DNA of 64,000 nucleotides from DAOUKH01 sp965261455 (lineage in GTDB: Bacteria > Chloroflexota > Dehalococcoidia > SHYB01): positions 2,976,001-3,040,000 of the forward strand of contig OZ253453.1 of NCBI GenBank assembly GCA_965261455.1, written 5' to 3'. Shown in pieces: positions 25,594-33,407 of this stretch. Under the pieces are notes generated by a model. That model saw nothing but the letters and a program-made list of their open reading frames with translations. It was not told where the DNA came from and did not search any database. Position 1 is the first letter of the stretch. Every line of letters starts with the position of its first letter. Made by a program: the position numbers and the translations under genes.

Positions 25594-28368
25594 CTATTCC
25601 CCAGGCTCGCGAACCGACCAAGCCCGAAGACCGTCATAGCTGAAACCCAAGAAGAATTCAACTTCCCTTCCAGTGTCCTGCCCGGCGACGTATCCACCTG
25701 GGACGGCACCGCGGGAGGGGATAAAGAACACACGAAGGCCTGACGACAATTCGATCTCACCGCTCCCATGATGCCGTATCTGAGCGATGCGGCCACGGAT
25801 TGCTCTGAGGTGCTTAGTGTTGGGCCAGAAATTCCTCTTCACATCCCACGAACCTAACGTTGAAACGTGTACAAGAGCGGATAACCCCGCTTCCTTTCCT
25901 AGCCACTCAAAGGATGTCGTGGTTCTCGCCAAATCTCGGGCAAGCTGACCGCACTCTGTAATGAGGTCAGGGACCTCACTTGCAGCTGCCAAATCGCCCG
26001 ATTCAAGTTGGAGAAACTTCATTATATAAAGATAGTATGTTGTATCTGCGCTTGGATTCTGTAACCGTTTGTATGCAAGCCGCTCGGCGACGCGGTCCAC
26101 CGTTAGGGCGTTTTCGGCCCTTACAGCTCGAAGCCAAAGCCGCAGGTTGTGATCGGACGCGGGTTCTTCTTCGATATTATCTCTCGCAAGTTCGACCACT
26201 CGCGCCAGTTCGCGGTCATTGAGTTGATTCCAATCGCTCCCGTACTTGGCGATGTATGTTCTAATTATAGCCCGCCTCACTGGTGGTCTATAGGACTCCT
26301 TTCGGTCAAGGACATTCGTGAGATGCAGGATCGCTTCTGAATGCCTTCCGTGTAGTCCCTCCAAATCGGCTTGAAGCCTTATTTGGAGTTGACTCGGTGC
26401 TTCACCACCCTTTATCAACGCCAAGTCTGACAATAGATTCTGAGCTTGGTCAATCAACTCGCGGTAAGCATCGTTGCCACGACGGGTGAGAAACTGCACG
26501 GCTTGGTCGCTATATCCCTTGGCCTTGCTAACCGTGCCGACGAATCGCTGGATCATTTGTACTTGGGAGATGTAGTTATACTCGCTTCGTCTGTCTAATG
26601 CGCGTGCCGTTGCGAATTCCCTTGTTGCTTCCTCAAGAATCGCATGCATTCGCGACTCTTGATCTTCGGTGATATCGGCCTTGACCATAGCGAGCAGATC
26701 GTAAAGCTCAGCGCGCCATCCCATGCCAGCCATATGATGGAGCAAGGTATCGTCTGGCAGTAGGTGAATTGCTCTGCTGTGAGCGGCATGCGCGTTCTTG
26801 TGATCTCGAACTGCTCGACTGTAAAAGCGTCCCAAATGAGCCCAGAAATGAGACTCCTCTGGAAAGGCTTCTGTTAAGTGTTCAAGGACGCGCTGTCTTC
26901 CCTCAATACTCGGAATATCGGTGAGGCATTGAGAGAATTCAACCTCCCATGGCCCTGCTGGTGACTGCGCGGATCCTCGTTCGATTAGGACAGCCCTGAG
27001 AATACCGCTAATGGTCCCACGATCACGGTGAGGCAAATCGGCCAAGAGGTCAATAAATCTGATAGCCAGATCAGCTAACCCGATGCGCCAGTTGTGTCTG
27101 TTCCCAACTGTGCGACCTAATTCTTGCTCGAGAATCTCCTCAGCGATTAGGTGGTGAGCAGGCCTGACCTTGCCATTGGCCTCCATCAACAACTCTCGCA
27201 TGTAGTCGGGGATTACGTTGGAAATGGCGACGAGCCTTGATGCGGGAATGTTGAATATCGGTCCAAAGGTTTGAAGAGAAAGAGGAATCTGTCCGTAATA
27301 ATAGGCGAAGGCCATGAGTAGGACGGCATCAGCAATCGGCTGAGAGGACTTTGACAATCGAGCCGCCACGTAGGAATTGAGCCCGCGAAAGTCTCGACCG
27401 TAAGCGACGAGCCCAAAATAGAACGGGCTCCTTCTTCGGCGGTCCGGTTCCTCGATAAGGGACTCAAGGTCGGGACGGCGATTAGGGACACGGACAGCCA
27501 AAGCTGTGGCTAACCCGAAAGCCTCCTTCGTTGTCAACATGGCGTCAAGATAGTGACCGCTGGAACCAACGAGAACATCGAATCGACGTTCGACATTGAG
27601 CAAGACGGCGGGAACATGCGAGCCTCTAAGGACATCGTAGAAGCGGTCAACGACTTCCTTGGTGACTCCGGGCAAGTCAATGATTATGAAGACAGGTAAT
27701 CTGCAAATACTGAACAAGTACTGCACCCGTGCTGCAGTTTCTTGGGGCTGGACATCAATTGCCACAAGAGTCGGGAATTCGCGTTGGATGTTCCAAGCAA
27801 TCCGGCGGGCGACGGTCGTGGCACCAGCGCCGGGCCAATGCCAGAGGTTTACGCGTCGAGTTGCTCTTTCCTGAAGCTCTTGGCGAATCTGCCTTTCAAG
27901 CTTGGTCGTGATATCTCTATCTGCATCGACTCCAGCGCTCAAGTTGTTCCAAGAAACGGTAGCTCCTCTGAGAAATGCGTCTTCATGAATTTGGTCATCG
28001 AGAACTAAGCCAACGTTCCAATGAACCAGTTCGAGTTGTTCTTCCACCCATCTGCACCTATTGGGAGTTATAGCTACCGTTCCTCCTACAAGTTGGGGGA
28101 ACAGGATTTCCTGAGGCGCTCCGGAATCTTGCCGAAGTTCTCTCAGCCCTTGACACATATCTGGCAGAGCAATAGCTACAGTGGATGCGTCGAGGCGCTC
28201 TGCAATCTCTTGATATTGCTTCAGGTCCGGATTCGCAAACACGTACTCGGCTCTGTGGGCGAAGGCTCTGTCGACGGCCTCACAAGTGGTAGATACATGA
28301 CGTGAGCCCCCACCGAAAACAACAAGAGTCACGGGTGCTGGCTCTGTGATTCTCGCCAACTCATTCAT
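25594..28368 (-). CDS. SAMD9-like STAND NTPase with helical repeats and OB-like C-terminus
   Basis: 924 aa from ATG 28368; coding-like sequence continues upstream in this frame to about 28480. Residues 10-115 form a Rossmann-like segment (VTLVVFGGGSRH). AFLRGATVSWNNLSAG leads to an atypical P-loop, HWPGAGATTVARRIAWN (178-194), in which the Walker A lysine is replaced. Walker B is LPVFIIID (224-231). A long helical region follows with TPR-like repeats (HFWAHLGRFYSRAVRDHKNA). The C-terminus, GEIELSSGLRVFFIPS to VEFFLGFSYDGLRAW, looks like the OB-fold end of SAMD9. The plan fits bacterial relatives of SAMD9/SAMD9L, regulatory NTPases tied to immunity and translation control. GC is clearly lower than neighbours. 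Assignment rests on motif order and memory, not a search. Confidence 0.6.
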   Translation of the reverse strand: MNELARITEPAPVTLVVFGGGSRHVSTTCEAVDRAFAHRAEYVFANPDLKQYQEIAERLDASTVAIALPDMCQGLRELRQDSGAPQEILFPQLVGGTVAITPNRCRWVEEQLELVHWNVGLVLDDQIHEDAFLRGATVSWNNLSAGVDADRDITTKLERQIRQELQERATRRVNLWHWPGAGATTVARRIAWNIQREFPTLVAIDVQPQETAARVQYLFSICRLPVFIIIDLPGVTKEVVDRFYDVLRGSHVPAVLLNVERRFDVLVGSSGHYLDAMLTTKEAFGLATALAVRVPNRRPDLESLIEEPDRRRRSPFYFGLVAYGRDFRGLNSYVAARLSKSSQPIADAVLLMAFAYYYGQIPLSLQTFGPIFNIPASRLVAISNVIPDYMRELLMEANGKVRPAHHLIAEEILEQELGRTVGNRHNWRIGLADLAIRFIDLLADLPHRDRGTISGILRAVLIERGSAQSPAGPWEVEFSQCLTDIPSIEGRQRVLEHLTEAFPEESHFWAHLGRFYSRAVRDHKNAHAAHSRAIHLLPDDTLLHHMAGMGWRAELYDLLAMVKADITEDQESRMHAILEEATREFATARALDRRSEYNYISQVQMIQRFVGTVSKAKGYSDQAVQFLTRRGNDAYRELIDQAQNLLSDLALIKGGEAPSQLQIRLQADLEGLHGRHSEAILHLTNVLDRKESYRPPVRRAIIRTYIAKYGSDWNQLNDRELARVVELARDNIEEEPASDHNLRLWLRAVRAENALTVDRVAERLAYKRLQNPSADTTYYLYIMKFLQLESGDLAAASEVPDLITECGQLARDLARTTTSFEWLGKEAGLSALVHVSTLGSWDVKRNFWPNTKHLRAIRGRIAQIRHHGSGEIELSSGLRVFFIPSRGAVPGGYVAGQDTGREVEFFLGFSYDGLRAWSVREPGE

Positions 28369-28426
28369 GATCTGTTCTAATTTTGGACCCTTGGACCGGT
28401 TCCAGTCCCGCCAATTCGCTGATGGG

Positions 28427-29239
28427 TCAGTCGTCGGTCGCGAGGCTAGGCCCGCCGCGGCTAGCCACACGGTGGACCGTGCGGTGATGGGAGATGGCTG
28501 ATCCAAGGCGGAGAGCATGCAAAGCTTGACGTTCGCTAAGGGTCTGCTGAGCTGAGGCATAGTTGCCATCAGTGTCGGTGTCGGTGTCGAAATCGACGAT
28601 AATGTTCCAGCGCACACTGGCCATTGCCGTCCAATCCCGCTCACTCAGCTTCGACTCTTTACCGAGAACCGCAAGATATATTTTCCTGGAGTCAAAGCCA
28701 TCGCAAGCGCGATAAAGTTGCTCCCAGGTCCCAGTTGGAACAATAAGGTCAGGTGATGGCTTGTCTAGACTCCATTCAGTGATACGACGGATATCCTCGG
28801 TGTCAGCCTCAGTGTTTTGAGTATTTCTTCGAGTGTAAAGAGCCTTGCGTCGCAAAACGCCGTAGTCATTGCGAGGGAGAACAGCAACAGTCTGATCACA
28901 GGGGATTTCGATCAAGCCTATATCCAGGTGATCATGTTGTACTCGGCGGTAGCTGAATCGGGGAGCGGGCTCTAACCTACTCTGAATAATGCGGCCTAAC
29001 TCTGACTCATCTGGATGATAGGCTACGCCAGGCGTGGCCGTGACCCTACCAGATTGCTCCTGAACCCCTACGAGGATATATGCAGGTCCATCTCTGGGCG
29101 TATTAACCATGGCAGCGATGTCCTTAATAAACTTCGACTTGCCTTTGGCATCATCCAAGCAATATTGGGCGGATTTGAAGTCTAAAATATCGGATTCCTG
29201 CTGGTGCAATAGCTCGTCCAACAACTGCCGATCATCCAT
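28427..29239 (-). CDS. AlbA_2 (Schlafen-type) domain protein, N-terminal part of a SAMD9-like system
   Basis: 270 aa from ATG 29239 (AAGGG upstream). Residues 1-140 are an AlbA_2/Schlafen-core-like nucleic-acid-binding domain: ESDILDFKSAQY, FIKDIAAMVNTPRDGPAYILVGV, IGLIEIPCDQTVAVLPR and YTRRNTQNTEA. After a helical segment comes VRWNIIVDFDTDTDTDG, a strand-rich element expected next in the larger NTPase family. The last ~20 residues (VHRVASRGGPSLATDD) look out of frame: the neighbouring frame reads STVWLAAAGLASRP and NWRDWNR, which fits better. The two genes are therefore probably one gene split by a +1 frameshift. Low GC, like the partner. Confidence 0.6.
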   Translation of the reverse strand: MDDRQLLDELLHQQESDILDFKSAQYCLDDAKGKSKFIKDIAAMVNTPRDGPAYILVGVQEQSGRVTATPGVAYHPDESELGRIIQSRLEPAPRFSYRRVQHDHLDIGLIEIPCDQTVAVLPRNDYGVLRRKALYTRRNTQNTEADTEDIRRITEWSLDKPSPDLIVPTGTWEQLYRACDGFDSRKIYLAVLGKESKLSERDWTAMASVRWNIIVDFDTDTDTDGNYASAQQTLSERQALHALRLGSAISHHRTVHRVASRGGPSLATDD

Positions 29240-29429
29240 TGATGTTGCCCTTCGTGGTGCCAAGCGTTCCATCCACAATGCGAATTCTAGTGCATTGCCT
29301 TAGGGAATGCCAAGGGCTCAAGGCCATCGGCTACAGGTGGCGCTCTCGTAAGATGGCCTTTGGTTGCCCAGGTCTTGTGTAAGGCCCCGGCCCTTGCGGA
29401 ACGCGTGGCGCGCTCATAGTCTGGATTCC

Positions 29430-30497
29430 ATGCCTCCGCCTGAAACGGACAAGCCCGGCGACGAGCTTCAGCGCACGTTCTTCGCCAAGCCGCAGCGCGC
29501 CGACGACTACGTCACCATGTCGCTCGGCTTCCTGCGGAGCGCCGTCCTGCGCGCCGGACTCGAGCTCCGCATCTTCGATCACATGGCCAAAGGCCCCGCC
29601 GACGCCGAGACCATCGCCGCCGCCGCGGGGACCGACCCGCGGGCCACGCGTCTCCTCCTCCAGGGCCTCGCCGCCCTCGAAACCCTGATCGTCGAGGATG
29701 GGAAATACCGGCTGACTCCGTCGGCGCAGGCCCACCTCGTCAGCGGCAGACCCGGCTACGTCGGCGGCGTGCGGCGCATCTTCACCGGCGACCGGCTGTG
29801 GGCCCGCTTGGGGCGGCTCGCCGACGGGGTCCGCGCCGGCGGCCCTATCGACGACGACCTCGAAGACAACCCGGACACCGACGAGTGGGCCTTGCAGGCC
29901 GCGTCGAGCCTGATGTTTGCCGGTCCCGCCGCCAAGTCCCTCCTCGGTGTCCTCGGCGAGTGGGCGCGCGGGCGAGAGCGCCTCCACGTCCTCGACGTGG
30001 GCTGCGGCGCCGGCTCCTACGGCTTCTACATGGCGCGCGCCCACCCCGGCGCCAGGGTCTGGGCCAACGACGGTGCGGCGGTCCTCGAAGAGGCGAAGAA
30101 GGAGGCGGCGCGCCTCGACGTCTTGGAGCGCGTCGTCTACCTCCCCGGCGACGCCTTCGAGATCGACCTCGGCGGGCCGCACGACCTCGCCATCGTCAGC
30201 ATGGTGCTCGACCTGTTCTCCGTCGAGCGGGCAACGGCGCTGCTGCGGAGGGTACGTGACGCGCTCGCCGACGACGGGCGGGTCGCCGTCCACGCCTTCC
30301 TCCTCGACGACCCGCCGATGGGTGGCCGGGGCTGGTTCTCGACGGCGTACTCGCTCGGTCTAATGATGGGGACCGTCGGGGGCGAGTGCCGCTACCGCGA
30401 GGACTACGAGCGGATGCTCGCCGCCGCCGGCTTCGGCAAACCCGAGGTCTACGAAGGCATGCCCAACGCCTACTGGCTCATCGCCGACCGCGCCTAA
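29430..30497 (+). CDS. SAM-dependent methyltransferase (O-methyltransferase family 2-like)
   Basis: 355 aa from ATG 29430. The N-terminal winged-helix dimerisation domain (LRSAVLRAGLELRIFDHMAKGPADAETIAAA, LLLQGLAALETLIVEDGKY) is followed by a Rossmann methyltransferase domain with SAM motif LHVLDVGCGAGSYGFYMA, an acidic AFEIDLGGPHDLAIVSMVLD, and LRDALADDGRVAVHAFLLDD-like post-motifs. It methylates a small-molecule hydroxyl or similar group; substrate unknown. It stands alone, followed by hairpin repeats that may end transcription. Confidence 0.88.
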   Translation: MPPPETDKPGDELQRTFFAKPQRADDYVTMSLGFLRSAVLRAGLELRIFDHMAKGPADAETIAAAAGTDPRATRLLLQGLAALETLIVEDGKYRLTPSAQAHLVSGRPGYVGGVRRIFTGDRLWARLGRLADGVRAGGPIDDDLEDNPDTDEWALQAASSLMFAGPAAKSLLGVLGEWARGRERLHVLDVGCGAGSYGFYMARAHPGARVWANDGAAVLEEAKKEAARLDVLERVVYLPGDAFEIDLGGPHDLAIVSMVLDLFSVERATALLRRVRDALADDGRVAVHAFLLDDPPMGGRGWFSTAYSLGLMMGTVGGECRYREDYERMLAAAGFGKPEVYEGMPNAYWLIADRA

Positions 30498-30555
30498 CCG
30501 GTCCTGACACCCTTGCGTTGACACGATGGGGCCAGGCTCCTATATTCAAGCCATA

Positions 30556-30624
30556 CCCCCTATCGCTTCGACGGTAGGGTCGAGACCGCCCCCGGGCGGT
30601 CTCTGTCTTTGTTGAGAGAGCGGC
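30556..30624. repeat. 69-bp direct repeat with hairpin, copy 1
   Basis: Contains a perfect 9-bp hairpin, GAGACCGCC (30582-30590) / GGCGGTCTC (30595-30603), followed by tgtctttgttg. It may terminate transcription of the methyltransferase gene. Copy 2, 136 bp further on, differs at one base in the loop. Confidence 0.85.
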
Positions 30625-30691
30625 CAGCAGGCGGGCTGGTGACAAGTGGCTGTTGACTTTGCTCACAGGAATTGCGAAGATTGGACATACT

Positions 30692-30760
30692 CCCCCTATC
30701 GCTTCGACGGTAGGGTCGAGACCGCCTCCGGGCGGTCTCTGTCTTTGTTGAGAGAGCGGC
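30692..30760. repeat. 69-bp direct repeat with hairpin, copy 2
   Basis: 68 of 69 bases identical to copy 1, same orientation. The 67 bp between the copies are unrelated to them. The rest of the ~450-bp gap from 30498 to 30948 shows no gene. Confidence 0.85.
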
Positions 30761-30948
30761 ACAACGGCGCGCCGCAGGCTGCCAACCACTCCCCTGCGAA
30801 TGCCCGATTGTGACGATGACCCTGGCAACCAAGCCGTTGACAAGTTGGGGGAGGTTTCATAGAATCACTGCAATGTTCCCCGTCGGTCCACCTTGCCTAC
30901 TGCGGCAGGTGAACGGCGGGGTTTATTTTGTCGTATAGGACTCAAGTC

Positions 30949-31566
30949 GTGGCCGATCCGCTGAAACTCGTGCTGTTTATTGACGCACAGAACGCGTATA
31001 AGGGCGCGCGCGAGCATTTCTTCTCTAGAAACGATCCTTCACCTAGCGGACAGGTCGACCCAGTGAAGCTGGGGGGGCTCATAGAATCACGTGGAGGTCC
31101 CAATGAGGCTGCGTGTGCTCTGGTCGGGGTGCGGGTCTATACAGGGCGCCCCGACTGGAGCAGGGATCCGAAGTCGTACGCCGCGCACATGAGGCAGTGC
31201 GCTAAGTGGGAAGCGAGCGGTGCGCAGGTCATCTGGCGTCAGCTGCGATACCTGCGGGAATGGCCTCGTGTGAAGGCGGAAGAGAAGGGAATCGATGTCG
31301 CCTTGGCCATCGACTTCGTCACGCTGGCGAGCGAAGAGGCTTATGACATCGGCGTCATCATGTCGACGGATACCGACATGGTGCCCGCGCTCGAGTTCGT
31401 GCGAACGAGATACGCGGGTGTTCGGCATGCGGCGTGCGCGGCTTGGCGTAGTCCGAAGGGTGGCAGTCGGTCGCTATCTCGACCGGGTTCCGGGGTTTGG
31501 TGCCATTGGTTGAAACTGACCGACTACCATACCGTCGCTGACTTGACCAACTACACCCGCGCCTAG
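30949..31566 (+). CDS. NYN-domain (PIN-like) ribonuclease, LabA/DUF88 type
   Basis: 205 aa from GTG 30949 (AGGA 8 nt upstream); an in-frame TTG at 30928 is the alternative. The NYN nuclease fold has KLVLFIDAQNAYKGA with the first acidic residue, EKGIDVALAIDFVTLA with the central Asp pair, and DIGVIMSTDTDMVPALEFV with the final acidic cluster. Such proteins bind one metal ion and cut RNA; some are toxins or defence nucleases. Downstream, the stop overlaps the end of the converging exporter gene by 4 bp. Confidence 0.85.
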   Translation: MADPLKLVLFIDAQNAYKGAREHFFSRNDPSPSGQVDPVKLGGLIESRGGPNEAACALVGVRVYTGRPDWSRDPKSYAAHMRQCAKWEASGAQVIWRQLRYLREWPRVKAEEKGIDVALAIDFVTLASEEAYDIGVIMSTDTDMVPALEFVRTRYAGVRHAACAAWRSPKGGSRSLSRPGSGVWCHWLKLTDYHTVADLTNYTRA

Positions 31567-33407
31567 TCCACCCGCGCAGCGCCGCCGCTGGACTCGAGCT
31601 GGTAGTTCATCGTGTAGAGCCGGTGGTAGACGCCGCCCAGCGCCATCAGCGCCTCGTGCGGGCCCGACTCGACGACGCGCCCTCGCTCCAGCACCACGAT
31701 CTGGTCCGCGTTGCGGATGGTCGAGAGGCGGTGCGCGATGACCACCGACGTTCGCCCTTTGAGCAGCTTGCCGAGGGCGTTCTGGATCAGCACCTCGGTC
31801 TGCGTGTCGATGTTCGCGGTGGCCTCGTCGAGTATGAGGATCGCCGGGTCGCGGACGATGGCGCGGGCGTAGCTCACGAGCTGGCGTTGCCCCACGCTCA
31901 GATTGCCGCCGCGCTCCTGGAGCACGGTGTCGTAGCCGTGCTCCAACGCGAGAATGAAGTCGTGGGCGCCCACGACCCGCGCCGCGCGCTCGATCTCCTC
32001 GACCGTCGCCTCGGGCCGTCCGTAGCGGATGTTGTCGCGCACCGACATCGAAAACAGGAACGGGTCTTGCAGCACCATGCTCATCTGGTCTCGCAGCGAC
32101 GATGCCGTCACTCCGCGCACGTCGTGGCCGTCGATCAAGATCGTCCCGCTGGAGACCTCGTACAACCGGGCGATCAGCGAGGTGATCGTCGTCTTGCCCG
32201 CGCCGGTCTGGCCCACAAGGGCCACCGTCTCGCCGGGCCGCACCCGCAGGTTGATGTCGTGGAGCACCTGGACGTCGGAGGTGTAGTGGTGGTTGACCCG
32301 CACGAACGTGATCTCGCCCTTGACCTCGGTAAGTTCGACGGCGTCCGGCGCGTCGACGATGTCGGGCTTGGTGTCGAGCACCTCGAAGATGCGGACGCCC
32401 GACGCCATGGCGCGCTGCATCTCGGTGTACTGCATCGTCAGGTTGCGGATGGGGTCGAAGAAGCGTTGGATGTACAGCGCGAAGGCCACGAGTACGGGAA
32501 TTTCGAGGTCCCCGCCGAGGACGAGGTTGCCGCCGAAGATCACGACGACCGTGAGTGCGGTCGCCATGAGCGTCTCGACTTTGGGCAGGATCAGCGCGGA
32601 GAGGCGACCCGCCTCCAGGTTGCGCTGGAGGTGCCTGTCGTTCAGGTTGTCGAAGTCAGAGAAGTTACGGTCCTGCCGGTTGAGGCTCTGGACCACGCGG
32701 ACGCCGGAGATGCTCTCCTGCAAATGGGCGTTCACCAGCGCGATCGCCTGCCGCACCCGGATGAAGGCGAGGCGCGCCCGGCTCTGCCAGATCGCGATGC
32801 CGATGAAGAGCACGGGCACCACGGAGAGCGTCGCCGCGGCCAGCCGGGGATCCATCAGGAACATGGCGGCGAGGATCCCCACCAGCGCCAAGAGGTCGGC
32901 GATCCCGAGGATGGCGGTCGAGAGGAACTCCTGAAGGTTGAGCACGTCGTTCTGGACGCGCGACATGACGCGCCCGATCTCGTTCCGGTCGTAGAAGCGC
33001 ATCGACAGGCGTTGCAGGTGGCGGAACAGATCGATGCGCAGGATGTAGAGCACGCCTTGGGTCACCCGCGCCATGGCTCGCAGGTGGATGTACTGCGCCC
33101 CCCATCCAACGAGCGCGACGGAGATGAAGATAATCGCGGTGCGGTCCAACGCCCCGCCGTCCCCGTCCTGGATCTGCGCGATTCCGATCGCCACCAGCCA
33201 AGGCGCGGCGACGAGCGCCGCGGTGTAGACGAGCATCGTCACCGCGGCGATGACCGCCAGCTTTTTGAACGGCCCGCCGTACCGGATCAGCCGCATGATG
33301 ACCCGGTTGTCGAACGGCTTAGCGAGGATCTCCTCGTCGTCGCCGAGCCGGCCCGGGCCGATCGCCTGGCGCATGGCCGAGACGCCGCCGCCCATTCCGC
33401 CGCGCAT
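31563..33407 (-). CDS. ABC exporter half-transporter, subunit with consensus ATP site
   Basis: 614 aa: six-helix membrane domain, then nucleotide-binding domain. Start ATG 33407 overlaps the TAA of the upstream exporter gene by one base (TAATG), with GGGAGG before it. Walker A is GQTGAGKTT, Walker B plus catalytic Glu ILILDEATANID, H-loop VIAHRLSTI. The signature is LSVGQRQL instead of LSGGQ. Combined with the partner's substitutions, this is the pattern of heterodimeric exporters (LmrCD/TM287-288 type) with one working and one degenerate site. Probably drug, lipid or peptide export. Confidence 0.93.
   Translation of the reverse strand: MRGGMGGGVSAMRQAIGPGRLGDDEEILAKPFDNRVIMRLIRYGGPFKKLAVIAAVTMLVYTAALVAAPWLVAIGIAQIQDGDGGALDRTAIIFISVALVGWGAQYIHLRAMARVTQGVLYILRIDLFRHLQRLSMRFYDRNEIGRVMSRVQNDVLNLQEFLSTAILGIADLLALVGILAAMFLMDPRLAAATLSVVPVLFIGIAIWQSRARLAFIRVRQAIALVNAHLQESISGVRVVQSLNRQDRNFSDFDNLNDRHLQRNLEAGRLSALILPKVETLMATALTVVVIFGGNLVLGGDLEIPVLVAFALYIQRFFDPIRNLTMQYTEMQRAMASGVRIFEVLDTKPDIVDAPDAVELTEVKGEITFVRVNHHYTSDVQVLHDINLRVRPGETVALVGQTGAGKTTITSLIARLYEVSSGTILIDGHDVRGVTASSLRDQMSMVLQDPFLFSMSVRDNIRYGRPEATVEEIERAARVVGAHDFILALEHGYDTVLQERGGNLSVGQRQLVSYARAIVRDPAILILDEATANIDTQTEVLIQNALGKLLKGRTSVVIAHRLSTIRNADQIVVLERGRVVESGPHEALMALGGVYHRLYTMNYQLESSGGAARVD

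Noticed and set aside
30556..30760. CRISPR array
   Set aside because: Only two repeats, 69 bp long with a 67-bp gap, each holding a hairpin. No further units and no cas genes.
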